A stretch of DNA of 37,981 bases from Zarea fungicola (GCA_900169235.1 FWCC01000339.1:1-37981); one strand, 5' to 3'; positions 1 through 10,842 are shown, numbered from the stretch's first letter. Numbers and translations are program-made. Notes: generated by a model from the letters alone, not told the origin.

Positions 1-466
1 GTGTCTTGCGTTTCTTCATTTGTAACACTCTGGTTGGCGCTATATGAGGTTTTTTGCCCAGTGCACGCCAACGCGTCTGCCATTGCGTTCTGCGAGTAAT
101 TAGTTCGCTATATCTTCTACGTTTACATACTAGGGGGGTAGCCCTTGCGAATCTAGCTAAAGAATGTATTTTACTATTGCCTTTTCCTCTGAATTGGTAA
201 GCTTCTATGATTTTGGTATATAATTGCGTTGCGAAATTCGGCCGTCCTATTGCGTACGTATGGTTGTATGTGGTACGCTGTAGAGCTTAGCAACTTCTCT
301 ATAGCTTAGTTTTAGGTCTTTTTAGAGAGCTATAAGGGCAAGAATAATCCTTGCCTCTTTTAACGAGTGTTCCATTAGGGTTGGTTGAGTATTGTAGATC
401 TAAATACCTAGGATGGCAAAAACGAGGTTAAGTGGGCCGCACACTTATTCGGGCCGCACGCTTATC
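1..466 (-). mobile_element. Decayed pogo/Fot1-type DNA transposon end (transposase N-terminus plus terminal region)
   Basis: On the minus strand an ATG at 375 opens a reading frame that runs to the window edge and matches the N-terminal helix-turn-helix (CENP-B/psq type) region of fungal pogo/Fot1 transposases. It begins with KEARIILAL, continues with a VAKLYSVP block, then a LLAERNGRRVGVHWAKN block. At least seven in-frame stops and one frameshift break it, so it is dead. The stops (mostly TAA/TAG where the family has Gln or similar codons) fit C-to-T mutation by RIP. Upstream of the ATG lies a non-coding terminal zone with two tandem copies of a 16-17 bp motif starting gggccgcac (434-466). 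The rest of the element lies beyond the left edge. Family assignment is from remembered consensus, not a search. Confidence 0.8.
434..466. repeat. Two tandem GC-rich subterminal repeats of the transposon
   Basis: Positions 434-450 and 451-466 are near-identical units beginning gggccgcac and ending cttattc/cttatc. They lie between the transposase start and the AT-rich flank, as expected for subterminal transposase-binding repeats. Confidence 0.65.
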
Positions 467-480
467 AACCACGTTAACTA

Positions 481-513
481 ATTAAGATAATTAAGATAAT
501 TAAGATAATTAAT
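481..513. repeat. AT-rich 9-bp tandem repeat
   Basis: Three exact copies of attaagata (481-489, 490-498, 499-507) and a partial fourth. It abuts the transposon end and may mark its outer boundary or simply be low-complexity flank. Confidence 0.85.
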
Positions 514-1484
514 ACTTCTACCTTATTTCATTTAATATTTATAAGCCCTAGCATTAAATGAATTGATCGATTTGATCGACCATTCGTAAGATGTCTAACC
601 CTGTCCAGAAAAATGTCCCGACCATCCATATCCATCCTCAAGTCAGTTCCATAGAACACAGAAGTCACGGAGGACTAGAGAGCTTGGGTTACAGCCAAGC
701 TATGTAGGAAATGGAAGACTTTACTGCTGTTTCCCTTTCTAGATTTTCCATTTTATAGTATTCCACTTAGCTATGCGGCATCTGAGCCACATTGTATTCA
801 CATTTGGGGTAGTTGATGCAGAAAATATGCTAATTGAGAGTACTTTCTACCACCCGCTGCGACGCTGGGTGGTGGCGAATCCTTTAATGGACTTTTACAA
901 ACTCGGGAGCTTAGGTTGAAAAACTAACTCTCTCCTTCCCATATTTTAACGGTTTAAAGTCGAAACTCTCTTGATAGGTACATTTCCGAGGCTGTACGTC
1001 TATTGCTGTTATTCTGCGCACACTGGACTCTGTGAGTTGTCCTCGCCGCGTGTGAGTGTCGCGCACGGAGATAATGGAGGTATGCCGCGGATATTGTAAA
1101 TTGGGTCAATCAAGACACTTTACACCCGGTAATGAGAGTAACAGTCCGACGGTGAAACCCCATATTCTAGTAGCTGACTTATTAATATAATTGCACTTCG
1201 GCGCAACTAGTTGGATGATTATCTAAGGAGCGACTATAGAACATCCGAGCTCCGGTCCACCCTGGCATTGGGTTACCTGACTGAGCTCGCGAGGCAAGTA
1301 GTAGTTGAGATGCAAGAATAATGAAGTAGTACATAGCTATTTAATTAAAAGGGCCTGGAGCCTGTCTCTTCATTCTCACTGGCAGCCTCTTCTTATTTCC
1401 AATTCATCTACCGTTATAAAAAATAAAGGAAGAACCTATTTATTCGATCAATGCGATTAGTTCTTAATTTCTTGACAACGAAAA
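514..1484. other. Intergenic spacer upstream of fmp52
   Basis: No supported gene. One short inverted repeat is visible, with accaccc at 849-855 and gggtggt at 867-873 around an 11-nt loop. The last 100 bases are AT-rich and act as the presumed fmp52 promoter and leader; I see no clear TATA box. Confidence 0.5.
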
Positions 1485-2195
1485 ATGTCTAGCGCTGCCG
1501 TTATTGGTTCAACCGGCCTTGTCGGCGGTCACATTCTCACAACGCTCCTCGCTACTGAGAAGTCCATCAGCACAATTACCCGTCGCACACCCAGGGCGTC
1601 GTCCCCTACCCTGAACGCTCTCATTGAAGCCGACACGACGAAATGGGCATCCCTCCTTGGCTCCATCTCCCCCGCCCCTACTGCAGTCTACTCTACGCTC
1701 GGCACCACCCGCGCCGCAGCCGGTAGTCTCGCCAACCAATGGAAGATTGACCACGACCTTAACATTGAGCTTGCGCAGGCAGCCAAAGAAGCCGGCGCAA
1801 AGACTTACGTCTTCATCTCATTTACCCTCACGCGCAGTGTGCTCTCTAGCGTTGCCCCGTACCTTAAGATGAAGAATGGTGTGGAAAACGTCATTAAGGA
1901 GCTGGATTTTGACCATGGTATTGTGCTACTGCCTGGATTAATTCTTGGGGATCGTGAGAGCAGACGCATCGGGGAGGGCATTTTTCAGACGCTCGTCCAT
2001 GGGCTGGGGCGAGTTAGTAGTGCGGCTAGAAACTATTTCGGCCAGGACGCAGATGTAATAGCGCGGGCGGCGGTGAGGGCGGCGCAGCTGGCGCACGAGG
2101 GCAAGGCGCCGAGCAAGTTTTGGGTCGTGGATTCGGATGAAATCATTCGCTTGGGCAAGACGGAGTGGAAGGAGGCCGACAAGACTGCCAAGTAG
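1485..2195 (+). CDS. fmp52: FMP52-like NAD(P)-binding protein, mitochondrial outer membrane
   Basis: A single-exon 236-aa protein, the usual length for fungal Fmp52. Residues 8-14 (GSTGLVG) form the Rossmann dinucleotide-binding glycine motif of atypical short-chain dehydrogenases. A Tyr-x-x-x-Lys-like pair (YLKMK) lies near residues 126-130, and the C-terminal half has the LLPGLILGDRES segment seen in the Fmp52/HTATIP2-like group. In yeast the protein was found in mitochondria and the outer membrane; its substrate is not known. The ATG at 1485 is the first in frame and leads straight into the beta-alpha-beta fold, so the start is secure. Its 3' neighbour starts 1 kb downstream on the same strand. 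Confidence 0.88.
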   Translation: MSSAAVIGSTGLVGGHILTTLLATEKSISTITRRTPRASSPTLNALIEADTTKWASLLGSISPAPTAVYSTLGTTRAAAGSLANQWKIDHDLNIELAQAAKEAGAKTYVFISFTLTRSVLSSVAPYLKMKNGVENVIKELDFDHGIVLLPGLILGDRESRRIGEGIFQTLVHGLGRVSSAARNYFGQDADVIARAAVRAAQLAHEGKAPSKFWVVDSDEIIRLGKTEWKEADKTAK

Positions 2196-3194
2196 ATGGT
2201 TCTTCCGAGATCAGTATAAATAGTGGCATTGTTGCTTTTCTGCCGCGTGGGTTGGGGAATGTAATCTGTTCATGAAGATGACATTGGATCTGGGGTTGAA
2301 TAATGTAGAATTTATGATACCAGAGTTTTAGCTAATTTGACGATTTGTTGCGTCTAAATGCTCTCCAAATGTTGTTTTATTGCGGTCATTTAGGTATTAG
2401 TGGTGGGAACCAAGAACTTTCAAAGTCCAGCAACTAAAGCTCCAAGGAATTTTAACCACCATGTGATTTAGTACCTTGCGCTGTGAGTCCTGAACACTTT
2501 GATGGTGAGCAGCGCCAAGTGAGTATTCACATTCTGTGAAACACGGTCAATTTCGAATGGCCAGCTTTTTGAACCTTCACTTGCAAGTGCTCAGAAGTTG
2601 CAGAACTCGTACCCTGCAGATCAGTGACAAGTCTCCGCGTTATGTTAAGCTTTGGTCGGTTTCTGGCGTTCAATACAAAAAGGCTAAGCAGCCACCAGAA
2701 CTAGTAGCTGCACCTCATTTCTGAGTGCCAGAGGGAGGTTGTATATTTTGAATGATTTTTTTAACAGGAACTGGCCAGAAAAGCAGTCATTTAAGGCCCG
2801 AAAAAAATGCTAGTAACTGCAATAAATACACTGACATGACATTGCTTGGGCGAAATTGACAGAAGAAATTTGATACTGGCGAGTCGACCTGAATCTTTCA
2901 AGCACCCAGTCTGCTAGCGGCTTGCTAGCGTCCCTTCCTGTCCTCATAACTACCAGAGCATAGTTATAGCGGCGAGCTGATTCGAGAACCTGCGGCGGGC
3001 AGCAAGGGAACGTAGAGAATACATCATCCCTGCTACTGGGCATCAATGTGTTGCTGCCCATCAACCCCGACTTTCTCATCAGGCAAGCGAGCTCTGTGAA
3101 ACCCTAACAGGGAATCCCTGCCATCTCTTTCACAACTGGCCGTCTTTCAAGAGAAGCCGTCATTGCCGATGAAGCCAGCCATTGTAAGCCTAAC
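2196..3194. other. Intergenic spacer between fmp52 and the secreted hydrolase gene
   Basis: Two short open frames (2536-2724 +, 2810-3079 -) lack signal peptides, splice context or recognisable motifs, and I do not call them genes. The last few hundred bases are the promoter and leader of the 3195 gene. Confidence 0.4.
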
Positions 3195-4413
3195 ATGCGG
3201 CTGAGTTTTGGGGTTCTAGACCTCATCCCAGTATTATTATTCATTGTGAGTACACACATTTTGCAATTGTAATCCGCCATCCATCGCTGACAATTGCTAT
3301 TTTCTTCAGCTTGGCACCATGGCGCAGGCCTGTGACACGGGCGACATTGAGGAATACGTAGACAAGTTCCGCGACCAGCTCCCCCTCCAAAACGGCACCG
3401 TGCCGAGGAGAAATGTCAAGACGGCGTTTGCGCCATCCATCCCAGCCGCAAACCAAGATCTTTCTCGGGCGGCAGCATTCGCCCGACGCGGAGACTTGGA
3501 TTCGGCGCGCGGCATCGCTTCGCTGTACGGCTACGCCATAACCGAGTATCACGACGTGGGCCAGGGGCGCAACCGCGACTACCTGATACTCCGCGAGGAA
3601 GCCGACGACCAGGGCGCGTGCCGGCGCAACTGGGGCATGTACATCTTCGCCAAGCTCGGCCCTCGCGGCAGCTCCTACGGCACGCCCATCTCCATCCAGG
3701 TCCCGCACCCTCTATTTGACATGAACACGCCGCAGCTCGGCATCCGCGCGTTCATCGAGACGAATGCGGACTCCTTCTTCATTGCTGGCATCCACCGCTA
3801 CAGCGCGGAGGACTCCAAGTCATCTGCCACCTGGTCCGACGCGGCCTCGTCCGACATGGCCCACAACAAGTACAGTTTGTTCCTGCAGCTGGCCGACGAC
3901 TTTACACGGCCGGCGGCATTCAATCGCACGCGTGGCCTGCGCGCCATGACCACCATCCAGATCCACGGGTTCGGCAACAGCGACATGGAGGATGGCAAGT
4001 GGAAATATAACCCCAAACGGACATATCCACAGATTGTCCTCAGCAACGGCGACGAGATGCTCCAAGGAAAGCGCGTCGCGCTGCTGGACCGGCTATCGCG
4101 CGAGTTTTGGAAGCGCAACTCATCTGAGAAGGAGCAGAGAATGACGACGGGCGTCTACAATGGATGGGAATTCAGCGACCTCGGCGCGACGGCCAATGTT
4201 GTCGGGGCACGCATCCGTGCGAGGGGCGACGGGTCCGCGTTTATTCATATTGAGACTGATCCCTCGATCCGTGTTACGGATGGCTGGGCAAAAGTGAGAC
4301 AAATAGATGCACAGACGGACCGCGCAGAGAAGTATCGCCGATTTGGCCGGACGCTTCGGCTTGTCCTCAATGCGGATGATGGGGCGGGACAGCTTATGGT
4401 ACAGAAGTTGTAG
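3195..4413 (+). CDS. Secreted predicted metal-dependent hydrolase, uncharacterised family
   Basis: Two exons, 3195-3245 and 3310-4413. The 64-nt intron (GTGAGT donor, cgctgac branch site, TTCAG acceptor) keeps phase and adds 20 residues to the long open frame, giving 384 aa. The added exon makes a classical signal peptide: basic start, hydrophobic core, AQA/C cleavage site near residue 24. The mature protein carries spaced histidines typical of a zinc amidohydrolase: VPHP (H150) with a following D-x-N-T, GIHR (H179), DMAHN (H202), IQIHGF (H236) and FIHIE (H330/E332). I remember similar motif strings in uncharacterised bacterial proteins, so bacterial origin is possible. The reaction is unknown; N-formylglutamate-amidohydrolase-like or peptidoglycan-amidase-like chemistry is only an inference. 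It ends 80 bp from the convergent PAQR gene. Confidence 0.72.
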
Positions 4414-4492
4414 CAGCATGATTGTATAATAAATATTTAATCGTCTACTATTCATCTCTGTTGATGTCTATTGATGCATGGTGTTTTTCGTT

Positions 4493-5716
4493 TCAAATCG
4501 TCACACTGCAGATGTCAGGTTGTGATCGGACAATATGAAAAGCCTCTGTTAGACCACGAAAATGGATCCACGCGGCAACCATTACTGACACATGCAAGAT
4601 CTGATGGCTTGCGCCAAAATTGTCAAAAGTATATGGAACCCATCTTTCAGGAATCTATGCACGTTTAGCCTAGATTCTGTGAGTCATTGTTGTTTGGATG
4701 ATACATACTCGTGCGGCGTAGATGGCTGCTCCGACGAGGTTGGCCGTAGCCATCCATCCCATCCAGACCAGCGACATGCGCGCTTTTTGCAATTCCCATC
4801 CGTGGAGGAAGAGCCCATGGACGACAAAGATGATGGAACTGAGACCAAAGCCTGCATAGAAGCTGGCACGCACTTTTCTGAACTGGGGTGTGACAAAGGC
4901 AGGAGTGAGCGTAAAGATGGTGCAGCAGAGCGCCGTGCTGGTTGTCTATTTGCAATTGTCAGCGACCAGACGACTCGACAGTACCTGGAGAGCAAAAGTT
5001 TCTGTACCATTGTCCAGTACACAATCCGCAAGCTGTGGTTGCAAATAAAGCCATAGTAAATTGTTGGGATGCCAGCCCCCCACATGAGGATCAGAATGCC
5101 GAGGTAGTCGAGCTTGTTGCAGAAGCGCGATACGTCGTGACTATGGTTCCAGAGAAGGTGGAAGCTAAGTAATGTTAGAAAGAAATACCTTGATACTTTT
5201 TTTTTCTTTTGCGATTTATAATGACATACATTGTTGAAAAGGCAAAGCAGACGGCGACGCCCCAGCAGTAGACTGCTACGACGAGGACATCCTCCCATTG
5301 TCCATTTGCTTGAAGCGGCAAGATTTCCTGGTAATAGTAGAACGGGAGTAGTAAAAAAGCCAAAGCACCAACTAAATGTGAGTATGTGTTGACTGTTTGA
5401 TTATTCAGGTACAGCATGGAAATAAGACTTGTCCTTGCTGAGCCAGACGTAGGTCTAAGGCGGTTAAAAGTTAGCTAGTTCGACACAGTCTTCAGCAGGC
5501 CAATTACCTGTATCCGGACAGTATATGCTCATTATCCTGCTGCCAGGACGGAATCTCATGAAAAAACAGTAGTCTTGGCGTCTTGAGCCACGCCGCACGG
5601 CCATATTTGCTGGCCGCATCCACGTTGCTGGTCGCCAGCGTTGCAGGAGGCGGGGCTGACGCCGATGAAACCTCCGTTGCTGCCACGGTCACTGGCGGCG
5701 ATTTTCTCAGTGACAT
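4493..5716 (-). CDS. PAQR / hemolysin III-like seven-helix membrane protein (Izh/ADIPOR family)
   Basis: Five exons on the minus strand: 5716-5508, 5454-5230, 5164-5008, 4945-4709, 4654-4493. Introns are 53, 65, 62 and 54 nt, all GT-AG with consistent phase, giving 329 aa. Family signatures assemble only after splicing: SWQQDNEHILSGYRPTSG and LNNQTVNTYSHLVGA, then STIFHLLWNHS with a metal-ligand His and KLDYLGI, and in the last exon IPERW followed by SHQILH, the HxxxH pair. These are the three zinc-binding positions of PAQR receptors and fungal Izh proteins, which act in membrane-linked hydrolysis, zinc and sterol/lipid homeostasis. The ATG at 5716 is chosen because the upstream open frame begins only with TTG. 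It is divergent from the 6378 gene and convergent with the secreted hydrolase. Confidence 0.9.
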
Positions 5717-6377
5717 GACAGACAACGCGTAGTACAGCCAAGCAAGAGACTGACCCAGATATAGGAGATGCGGAAGTGCCAAGGGGCCAGGTGTTGGGCT
5801 TGAAACCGTCTGAGGGATTTGAGTTGCAAAAGATGAGTTGAAATAGATGGCACGGGAAGATCCTAGCTTACCCGCCGAGGCGAGACACTTGTGACAGCGC
5901 CCCTGTAACTACCAGACTAGCTACGGAACGACCCCCTCCAACCCGTTGCTAAAATTGGGTGTGGCGCCGTGCCGTACCTGGGAGCTTTGAGGCAGCCGTC
6001 AAATCCCCGCCATGTTTATTAGTGGCAGCCTTGTGCCATGTGAGCCAACCAGAACGACGCAGTAGCCGCTGCATCCTGCCCTGGTCTTCTTTGAGCTGAA
6101 AATAAATTCACGGAAATTGTTTTGAAAATTGGGCAAATGACGGGTCGGGCCGCTGCTGCAAAATGTCAATCAATTTGTTTCATCCCCTTGTCGTCGAGCT
6201 GGGCGGTAATCTGGGACAGTGACACAACGTAGAGTTACTCCTGAAGAATCACCTCTGGCTTGGGCGAACCCAAGTCGTATTTTTTAAATTCCTACTTTCT
6301 TCTTGTCAAGTTTATCGTTTTATTTCATGTACAAAATTATCTTGTTTTAAATATTTTTTTGTTTTCTTGTTTCTGTC
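5717..6377. promoter_or_regulatory. Shared divergent promoter region between PAQR and multi-pass membrane genes
   Basis: 661 bp separate two divergently transcribed membrane-protein genes. No convincing gene lies inside. An AT- and T-rich leader immediately precedes the 6378 ATG. I see no repeat or binding site that I can name. Confidence 0.4.
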
Positions 6378-8240
6378 ATGTCTGTTCAAGTGCATGCTCC
6401 AAGCTTTATCAATTCCACTCTTGTTGGCTTCGTTGTCGAACCAGACGGTCGCGGTACCCTGTCCTTGTTATTTTCTTGCATCTTTACGCTATCCCTCTGT
6501 GTCTGGTCCGCAGTTCATCTGAACCTACCGCAAACCGATGAAAGCCCTTCCGAGTATTCGTATCGATACCTCAAATGGAGTATACTTGGTGTCTTTGGCC
6601 CGGAGCTGGTTATCTGGGCCGCCTGGCGCCAATATATCTCCGCGCGGTCGTTAACCAAGTTCATACACGAGGTATGGAGCAAGGGAAAGCCTGGCGAACT
6701 TCAACTGAATGAAAAATAATTAACGCCTGCGTAGCACGGTAGAATCTCAAACAACATACCTGCACAGCAGTGGACAATGGTGCACAGCTTCTACGCAGGA
6801 ATGGGCGGCTTCGTCTTTGACCTCTCCAAATCCAACGCCGAAAAGGGCTCCCGCTTCATTCAAAATCACAAACGACTACACGTCACCCCGCGCGGCATCC
6901 AGCTGCTGGCAAAGTGCGGGATGCTGCCTCACATTACCGCCAGCGACATCACCGACAAGAGCAAGACGGACGGCTCAGGCAAAGTCATCTGCTGTATTCA
7001 AGTCTCGTGGATGGTCATCCAGGCCATCACGCGCGCGGCAGCTGGTCTGCCCGTCACACCGCTCGAGACAAACACCATTGGCCATGTCGTCTGCGCCCTC
7101 ATCAACTACCTTCTCTGGTGGCACAAGCCGCGCTGGATCAAGGAGCCGACCGTGCTCAGGGGCGAGTGGACCGAGGCCATGTGCGCCTTCATGTACATGT
7201 CGAGCCAAGTCAGTGCCGAGAACAGGATTGATCGAGATTTGCTCCGTGACTTTGGCGCCAAGGCAGAAATGTCGTCAGTCTTGTACCTACCCGGGGAAAA
7301 CGACGATGCCTATGAAAAATGCAACCTACACTCGCATGGACCACCATCGGCAGCTACCAAAACGCATCGCCAAAGCTCCATGTCCCAGTCTTTGGCAACT
7401 ATTGTCCCAGAACTCCCTAATTCAGACTCTTCATCAATTGAGACGCCGAAGCCGAGAATGCCGCAAATGGTAGCCAGAGACAAATCGCCAGCAATAGCCA
7501 GCCAGCCCCCGACTGCAATTGCGGCTGTTGTGCAGCAAATCACGACCAGTATCCGGCAGCGACGGTGGCACTTGGCATGCGAAGCGATTCAACAGTACCC
7601 GGCGCTAAGAGAGCGACTGGAGCCCAAGGAACTCGACGAGGATGATCTCAGGTACCGCGACGCCTTGCGTCTCTACCCGGAGATGCCCGAGCGCATCAGG
7701 CAGCAGTTCCAGCGCCACTGCGGTGCAGCAGCATCACGCACAGAAACAGCCACGGCATGGCAGTGCGAGGGCTTAGTATGCCGATCCGAGGAGCTCGTCG
7801 TCGAGCGCCCGCGAAACTGGCCGGGCGACGACTTGGTCCGCGACATGCAGGGCCACCTCATGGGTCTCGTGCTGTGGAACGCGAGCACGTTGTACGGCGC
7901 AATCCACCTCGCGGGCTGGAACGAGATATTTCCGACCGCCATTGAGTCGTGGTTCTGGAAGATGTCGGCCGTCTACATCATCTTCAGCGGGCTGCTGTGG
8001 TCGTCGCTCAATTTGCTTGGCCACGTGTCTGGCAGAATGTGGTGGTATTGGTATGAGATTCTCGCCGGTGGTGTTCGGAGGCGCAGCCACGTCGTCATAT
8101 ATATGCTCTGTTTCATTGGGGGGACTCTGTACGTTATCGCGCGGACGTACCTTGTTGTAGAAGCCTTTGTCTCTGTCCGCGCGCTACCTGCCTCGGCGTA
8201 CCAATCACCATCTTGGGTGTTGACAGTGCCTCATCTATAA
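6378..8240 (+). CDS. Large fungal multi-pass membrane protein of unknown function
   Basis: Two exons, 6378-6671 and 6768-8240, with a phase-0 intron of 96 nt (donor GTATGG, acceptor CACAG). A tandem NAG at the acceptor could add or drop one Gln. The product is 588 aa. It has an early membrane helix near residues 27-47, the GTLSLLFSCIFTLSLCVWS and HLNLP segment, then WTMVHSFYAGMGGFVFD after the splice. A long hydrophilic middle follows, then several C-terminal helices ending in VRALPASAYQSPSW. This arrangement is common among uncharacterised membrane proteins of ascomycetes and mushrooms that occur as large paralogous families. The function is unknown. A relic of a second copy of its 3' end lies at 12329-12480. 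Confidence 0.8.
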
Positions 8241-8901
8241 TGATATATAACTTATAAAGGCAGTTAAGTTTTAAGGAAACCAATATAACTAAATATAATT
8301 ACCATAACTCTATCTAGCTTAAAGCTAGATTTAAACTCTTCATATTATATTAAATTAAATACTCACCTTATAGTTACCTTCCTATATAACTAAACCTAGC
8401 CAGACCTAATTTCTATACTCCCTACTTTCTTTTTATTGGGTTTATATCTGCCGATTATCAGCCAATCTATGGGGAGCGGAAAGGGCCTCGAACAGCCCCC
8501 GTAAGTCCGAAACAAGGGACATATTATATTGACCAGTATGGCGGCCTCTTGGCTAGATGCTGCTAATAATAAAGGCTGGACTGCGCCGTCTCTTTCCAGC
8601 ATCGAAAAAGCAATAACTGTCAGGGCACAAATAGTAAGATAGCTGACTAGCTAGATTCAAAAGCACAGCTTATTATAAAAGTGAGGACGGTGGTATTCGC
8701 AAACCTGCCAACTATCTATTTAGTTAAGAGCAGAGTCATGCCTGACGAGCACCTAATTCCAACTAGACATTGAAAAGCTATAATTGAGGGGCCGCGGAGG
8801 TCTTGCAGAATTACACACAACTGACAAGCTGCCAATAGCCTCCACAACCAGAAGCTTTAGCCAAGAAGTCTTTACAACGTCCAAACACTTGATGCATCAT
8901 C
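8241..8901. other. AT-rich intergenic spacer
   Basis: The first 80 bases downstream of the membrane-protein stop match the flank of the 12.4 kb relic. Then come strongly AT-rich sequence (to about 8410) with a small palindrome (tctagctt/aagctaga near 8317-8333) and a more GC-rich stretch at 8450-8600. The GC-rich stretch contains gttcgaggcc on the minus strand, like a tRNA/SINE B-box, but no tRNA cloverleaf or A-box that I can support. No gene called. Confidence 0.4.
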
Positions 8902-9582
8902 TTATGCATTGTCGCATGCACCAGAAGGTGTAGATCCACTGCTCCCGTCACCGGCCCTAATAAACCACTCGGTAGCGATAATCTCGCCGTTGGTGTCTGG
9001 ATTGATCAGCGCTGCGCAAACAGTTTCTGCTCGAGATCCAATCATTGTCTGCGCAACAGCCTCGCCAACCTCATCAGCTAAATTCTGATTACCGCCGTCA
9101 TTTCGAAGGCCAGTCCGTCCAATGTTGAGATCGTTGTAGAGCACGTCCACGTATCTTGTATCTCCTGGATTATCGTCCGTTCTTCGCCAACGACGTACAG
9201 GGCCCTGATTAACTTGTGCCGAGATACGAACATGCCCAGTCGTAAGCCGTGTAGCAAATGCCTCAAATTTCCCTACGGAAACTTTGTGGTGTGTTCCAAC
9301 ATCGAGCAAATATGGATGAAACCCCATAGCGAGCGTACCATTGGGAAGGGCGTGTCGAACGGATGCCAGCGCCATGGCATCTCTAACGCTGATGGCGCCG
9401 CCGGTTTCTCCGTGTGCACCTGAGCGAAATCCGGATATAATCAACAAGGCAACACTGGCGATTGCGGTTGTTAGGCAATTGAGAAAAGCTCCAGCAGTGC
9501 ATACTCCGGCCACGGCTGCGAATGCAGCTACGGCGACCTTTGTCTTAACCTCAAAGGCCCTTTTCACGTTGGATCCGGACAT
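8902..9582 (-). CDS. Orphan N-terminally anchored membrane protein
   Basis: A single-exon 226-aa frame with a true ATG at 9582 and TAA at 8902. Residues about 13-52 are a long Ala/Val-rich hydrophobic stretch, enough for one long or two short helices, preceded by a Lys/Arg-containing start. The rest is soluble, with FHPYLLDVG, an RRWRRTDDNPGD patch, a YVDVLYNDLNIG strand-like segment and a Gly/Ser-rich C-terminus. I do not recognise the family. Residue composition and even amino-acid use support real coding. It stands alone between two gene-poor spacers, so regulation and partners cannot be inferred. A type II membrane protein or an uncleaved secreted protein are both possible. Confidence 0.55.
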   Translation of the reverse strand: MSGSNVKRAFEVKTKVAVAAFAAVAGVCTAGAFLNCLTTAIASVALLIISGFRSGAHGETGGAISVRDAMALASVRHALPNGTLAMGFHPYLLDVGTHHKVSVGKFEAFATRLTTGHVRISAQVNQGPVRRWRRTDDNPGDTRYVDVLYNDLNIGRTGLRNDGGNQNLADEVGEAVAQTMIGSRAETVCAALINPDTNGEIIATEWFIRAGDGSSGSTPSGACDNA

Positions 9583-9858
9583 TGCTAAAGACGCCGTTTG
9601 ATTCTGATAAACGATTAATTATCGTGATGGAATAAATAGTCTGATGACCTCTGCCACTGCCTAGCAAAGCAGTAAACAGTACGTACTGTCAAAGTTTGGT
9701 TTCACTTATCGAAGAATTCAAGTTACTGTAAATCTTGGTTGTGGGTGGTGTACTGAAACAACATCGGTTTGTAATTGCGGATAACACTTGACTTTATACC
9801 TGGGCGATTTGATCCCCTTGCGTGTTATGAGGTTGGTATTGGAATAGTACAATTTGAA

Positions 9859-9880
9859 ATGGACTGTACATGGACTGTAC
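9859..9880. repeat. 11-bp tandem duplication
   Basis: Two exact adjacent copies of atggactgtac at 9859-9869 and 9870-9880. Confidence 0.9.
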
Positions 9881-9942
9881 AGCGTTTGAGCAACCTCAAC
9901 CAAAATGGACAAACTTTTGCCGCTCTTCAAAGAGGGATAGGG

Positions 9943-9977
9943 AGTAAGCCGCCACATCCATATAAGTGAGGCAGTTT
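9943..9977. repeat. 35-bp dispersed direct repeat, copy 1
   Basis: Begins agtaagccgccacatccata and ends ggcagttt. It is identical to 10843-10877 except for two substitutions. The core is itself an imperfect inverted repeat, with gccgccac facing gtgcggc in copy 2. Flanks on either side are not alike, so the conserved unit is short. Confidence 0.85.
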
Positions 9978-10704
9978 TGCCGGTTTTCCGTTATAAAACC
10001 AATCAGGAAAGTCGTTGGGTGAATTTCAGACTCTCACTCGGGAGTAGGGATTCTGCTGGCTGCTGGTAGACAAATAGATGTGATGTGAGACATCCGGTTC
10101 AGTACAAGTCTGATCGGTTCAGCCGAGACTGCCGCTAAGAACGTGCACTCCACGCGAAACCAAGGTATCGGCGGACTTGCCGGTTTTGATCAAGGTGCCA
10201 GGAGACATCCAACCTTGTCATTCAACCATGTCCCCGTGCTGCTGATAATCTTGCAGAAGTTTTTGTTTTGTCTAACTACATCCAAAAATCTGTGCACTGT
10301 AGAATGCGTGTAGTCCCATGGTGTTTGTTGTGACAAATGAGAATGTGACGCAGTTATCAACCTTGCTTAAGACATTAGATTAAAACATTCTGCCCTGCCC
10401 TTTCTGTAGTTCTTCCGCGATGCAAATTGTAGGGCGGTACAAGGCGCTCTTCACAGAGATTTGCCAGTTTCTGTAGAAAACCCTGTAGATAGTGGCGTGA
10501 AACACGTACTGTACTGTGTTACTGTGTTTTTTAAAGTTATTATACCCATAGTTGTCTATCAGAGCGCGCTACCACTCTCCAGTAGCTCTCCTCCGCCCGG
10601 CATCACAATTTTGCACGGCGCACGGGAGCTCAAATGGCAACCACCTACCTCGCAACCAAGTTAATGGCTACTATCCCGAAAGTGAGGCCACTAGCTTGCG
10701 GAGG

Positions 10705-10816
10705 CTGACTCGTCGGCGTAGAACTGATTTGTCTCTCCGTATAGCTGATTTGTCTACTCTGTATAATTAATTTGTCTACAACTGATAACTGACTTGTCTA
10801 TAAATGATTAGTTTGT
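10705..10816. repeat. Degenerate minisatellite, about 21-23 bp period
   Basis: Six diverged copies of a ctgatttgtct core occur near 10705, 10724, 10745, 10768, 10789 and 10807, joined by AT-rich linkers. The spacing is regular while the linkers vary, as in an old tandem array. Confidence 0.65.
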
Positions 10817-10842
10817 TTGGGGTGGTGCTGAGCCCATTTGCT

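Noticed and set aside
2810..3079. 89-codon minus-strand ORF
   Set aside because: No signal peptide, domain or splice partners; length is within chance for this composition.
8450..8600. tRNA or SINE suggested by a gttcgaggcc B-box-like string (also near 26437)
   Set aside because: No acceptor stem, anticodon arm or A-box could be found around either string.
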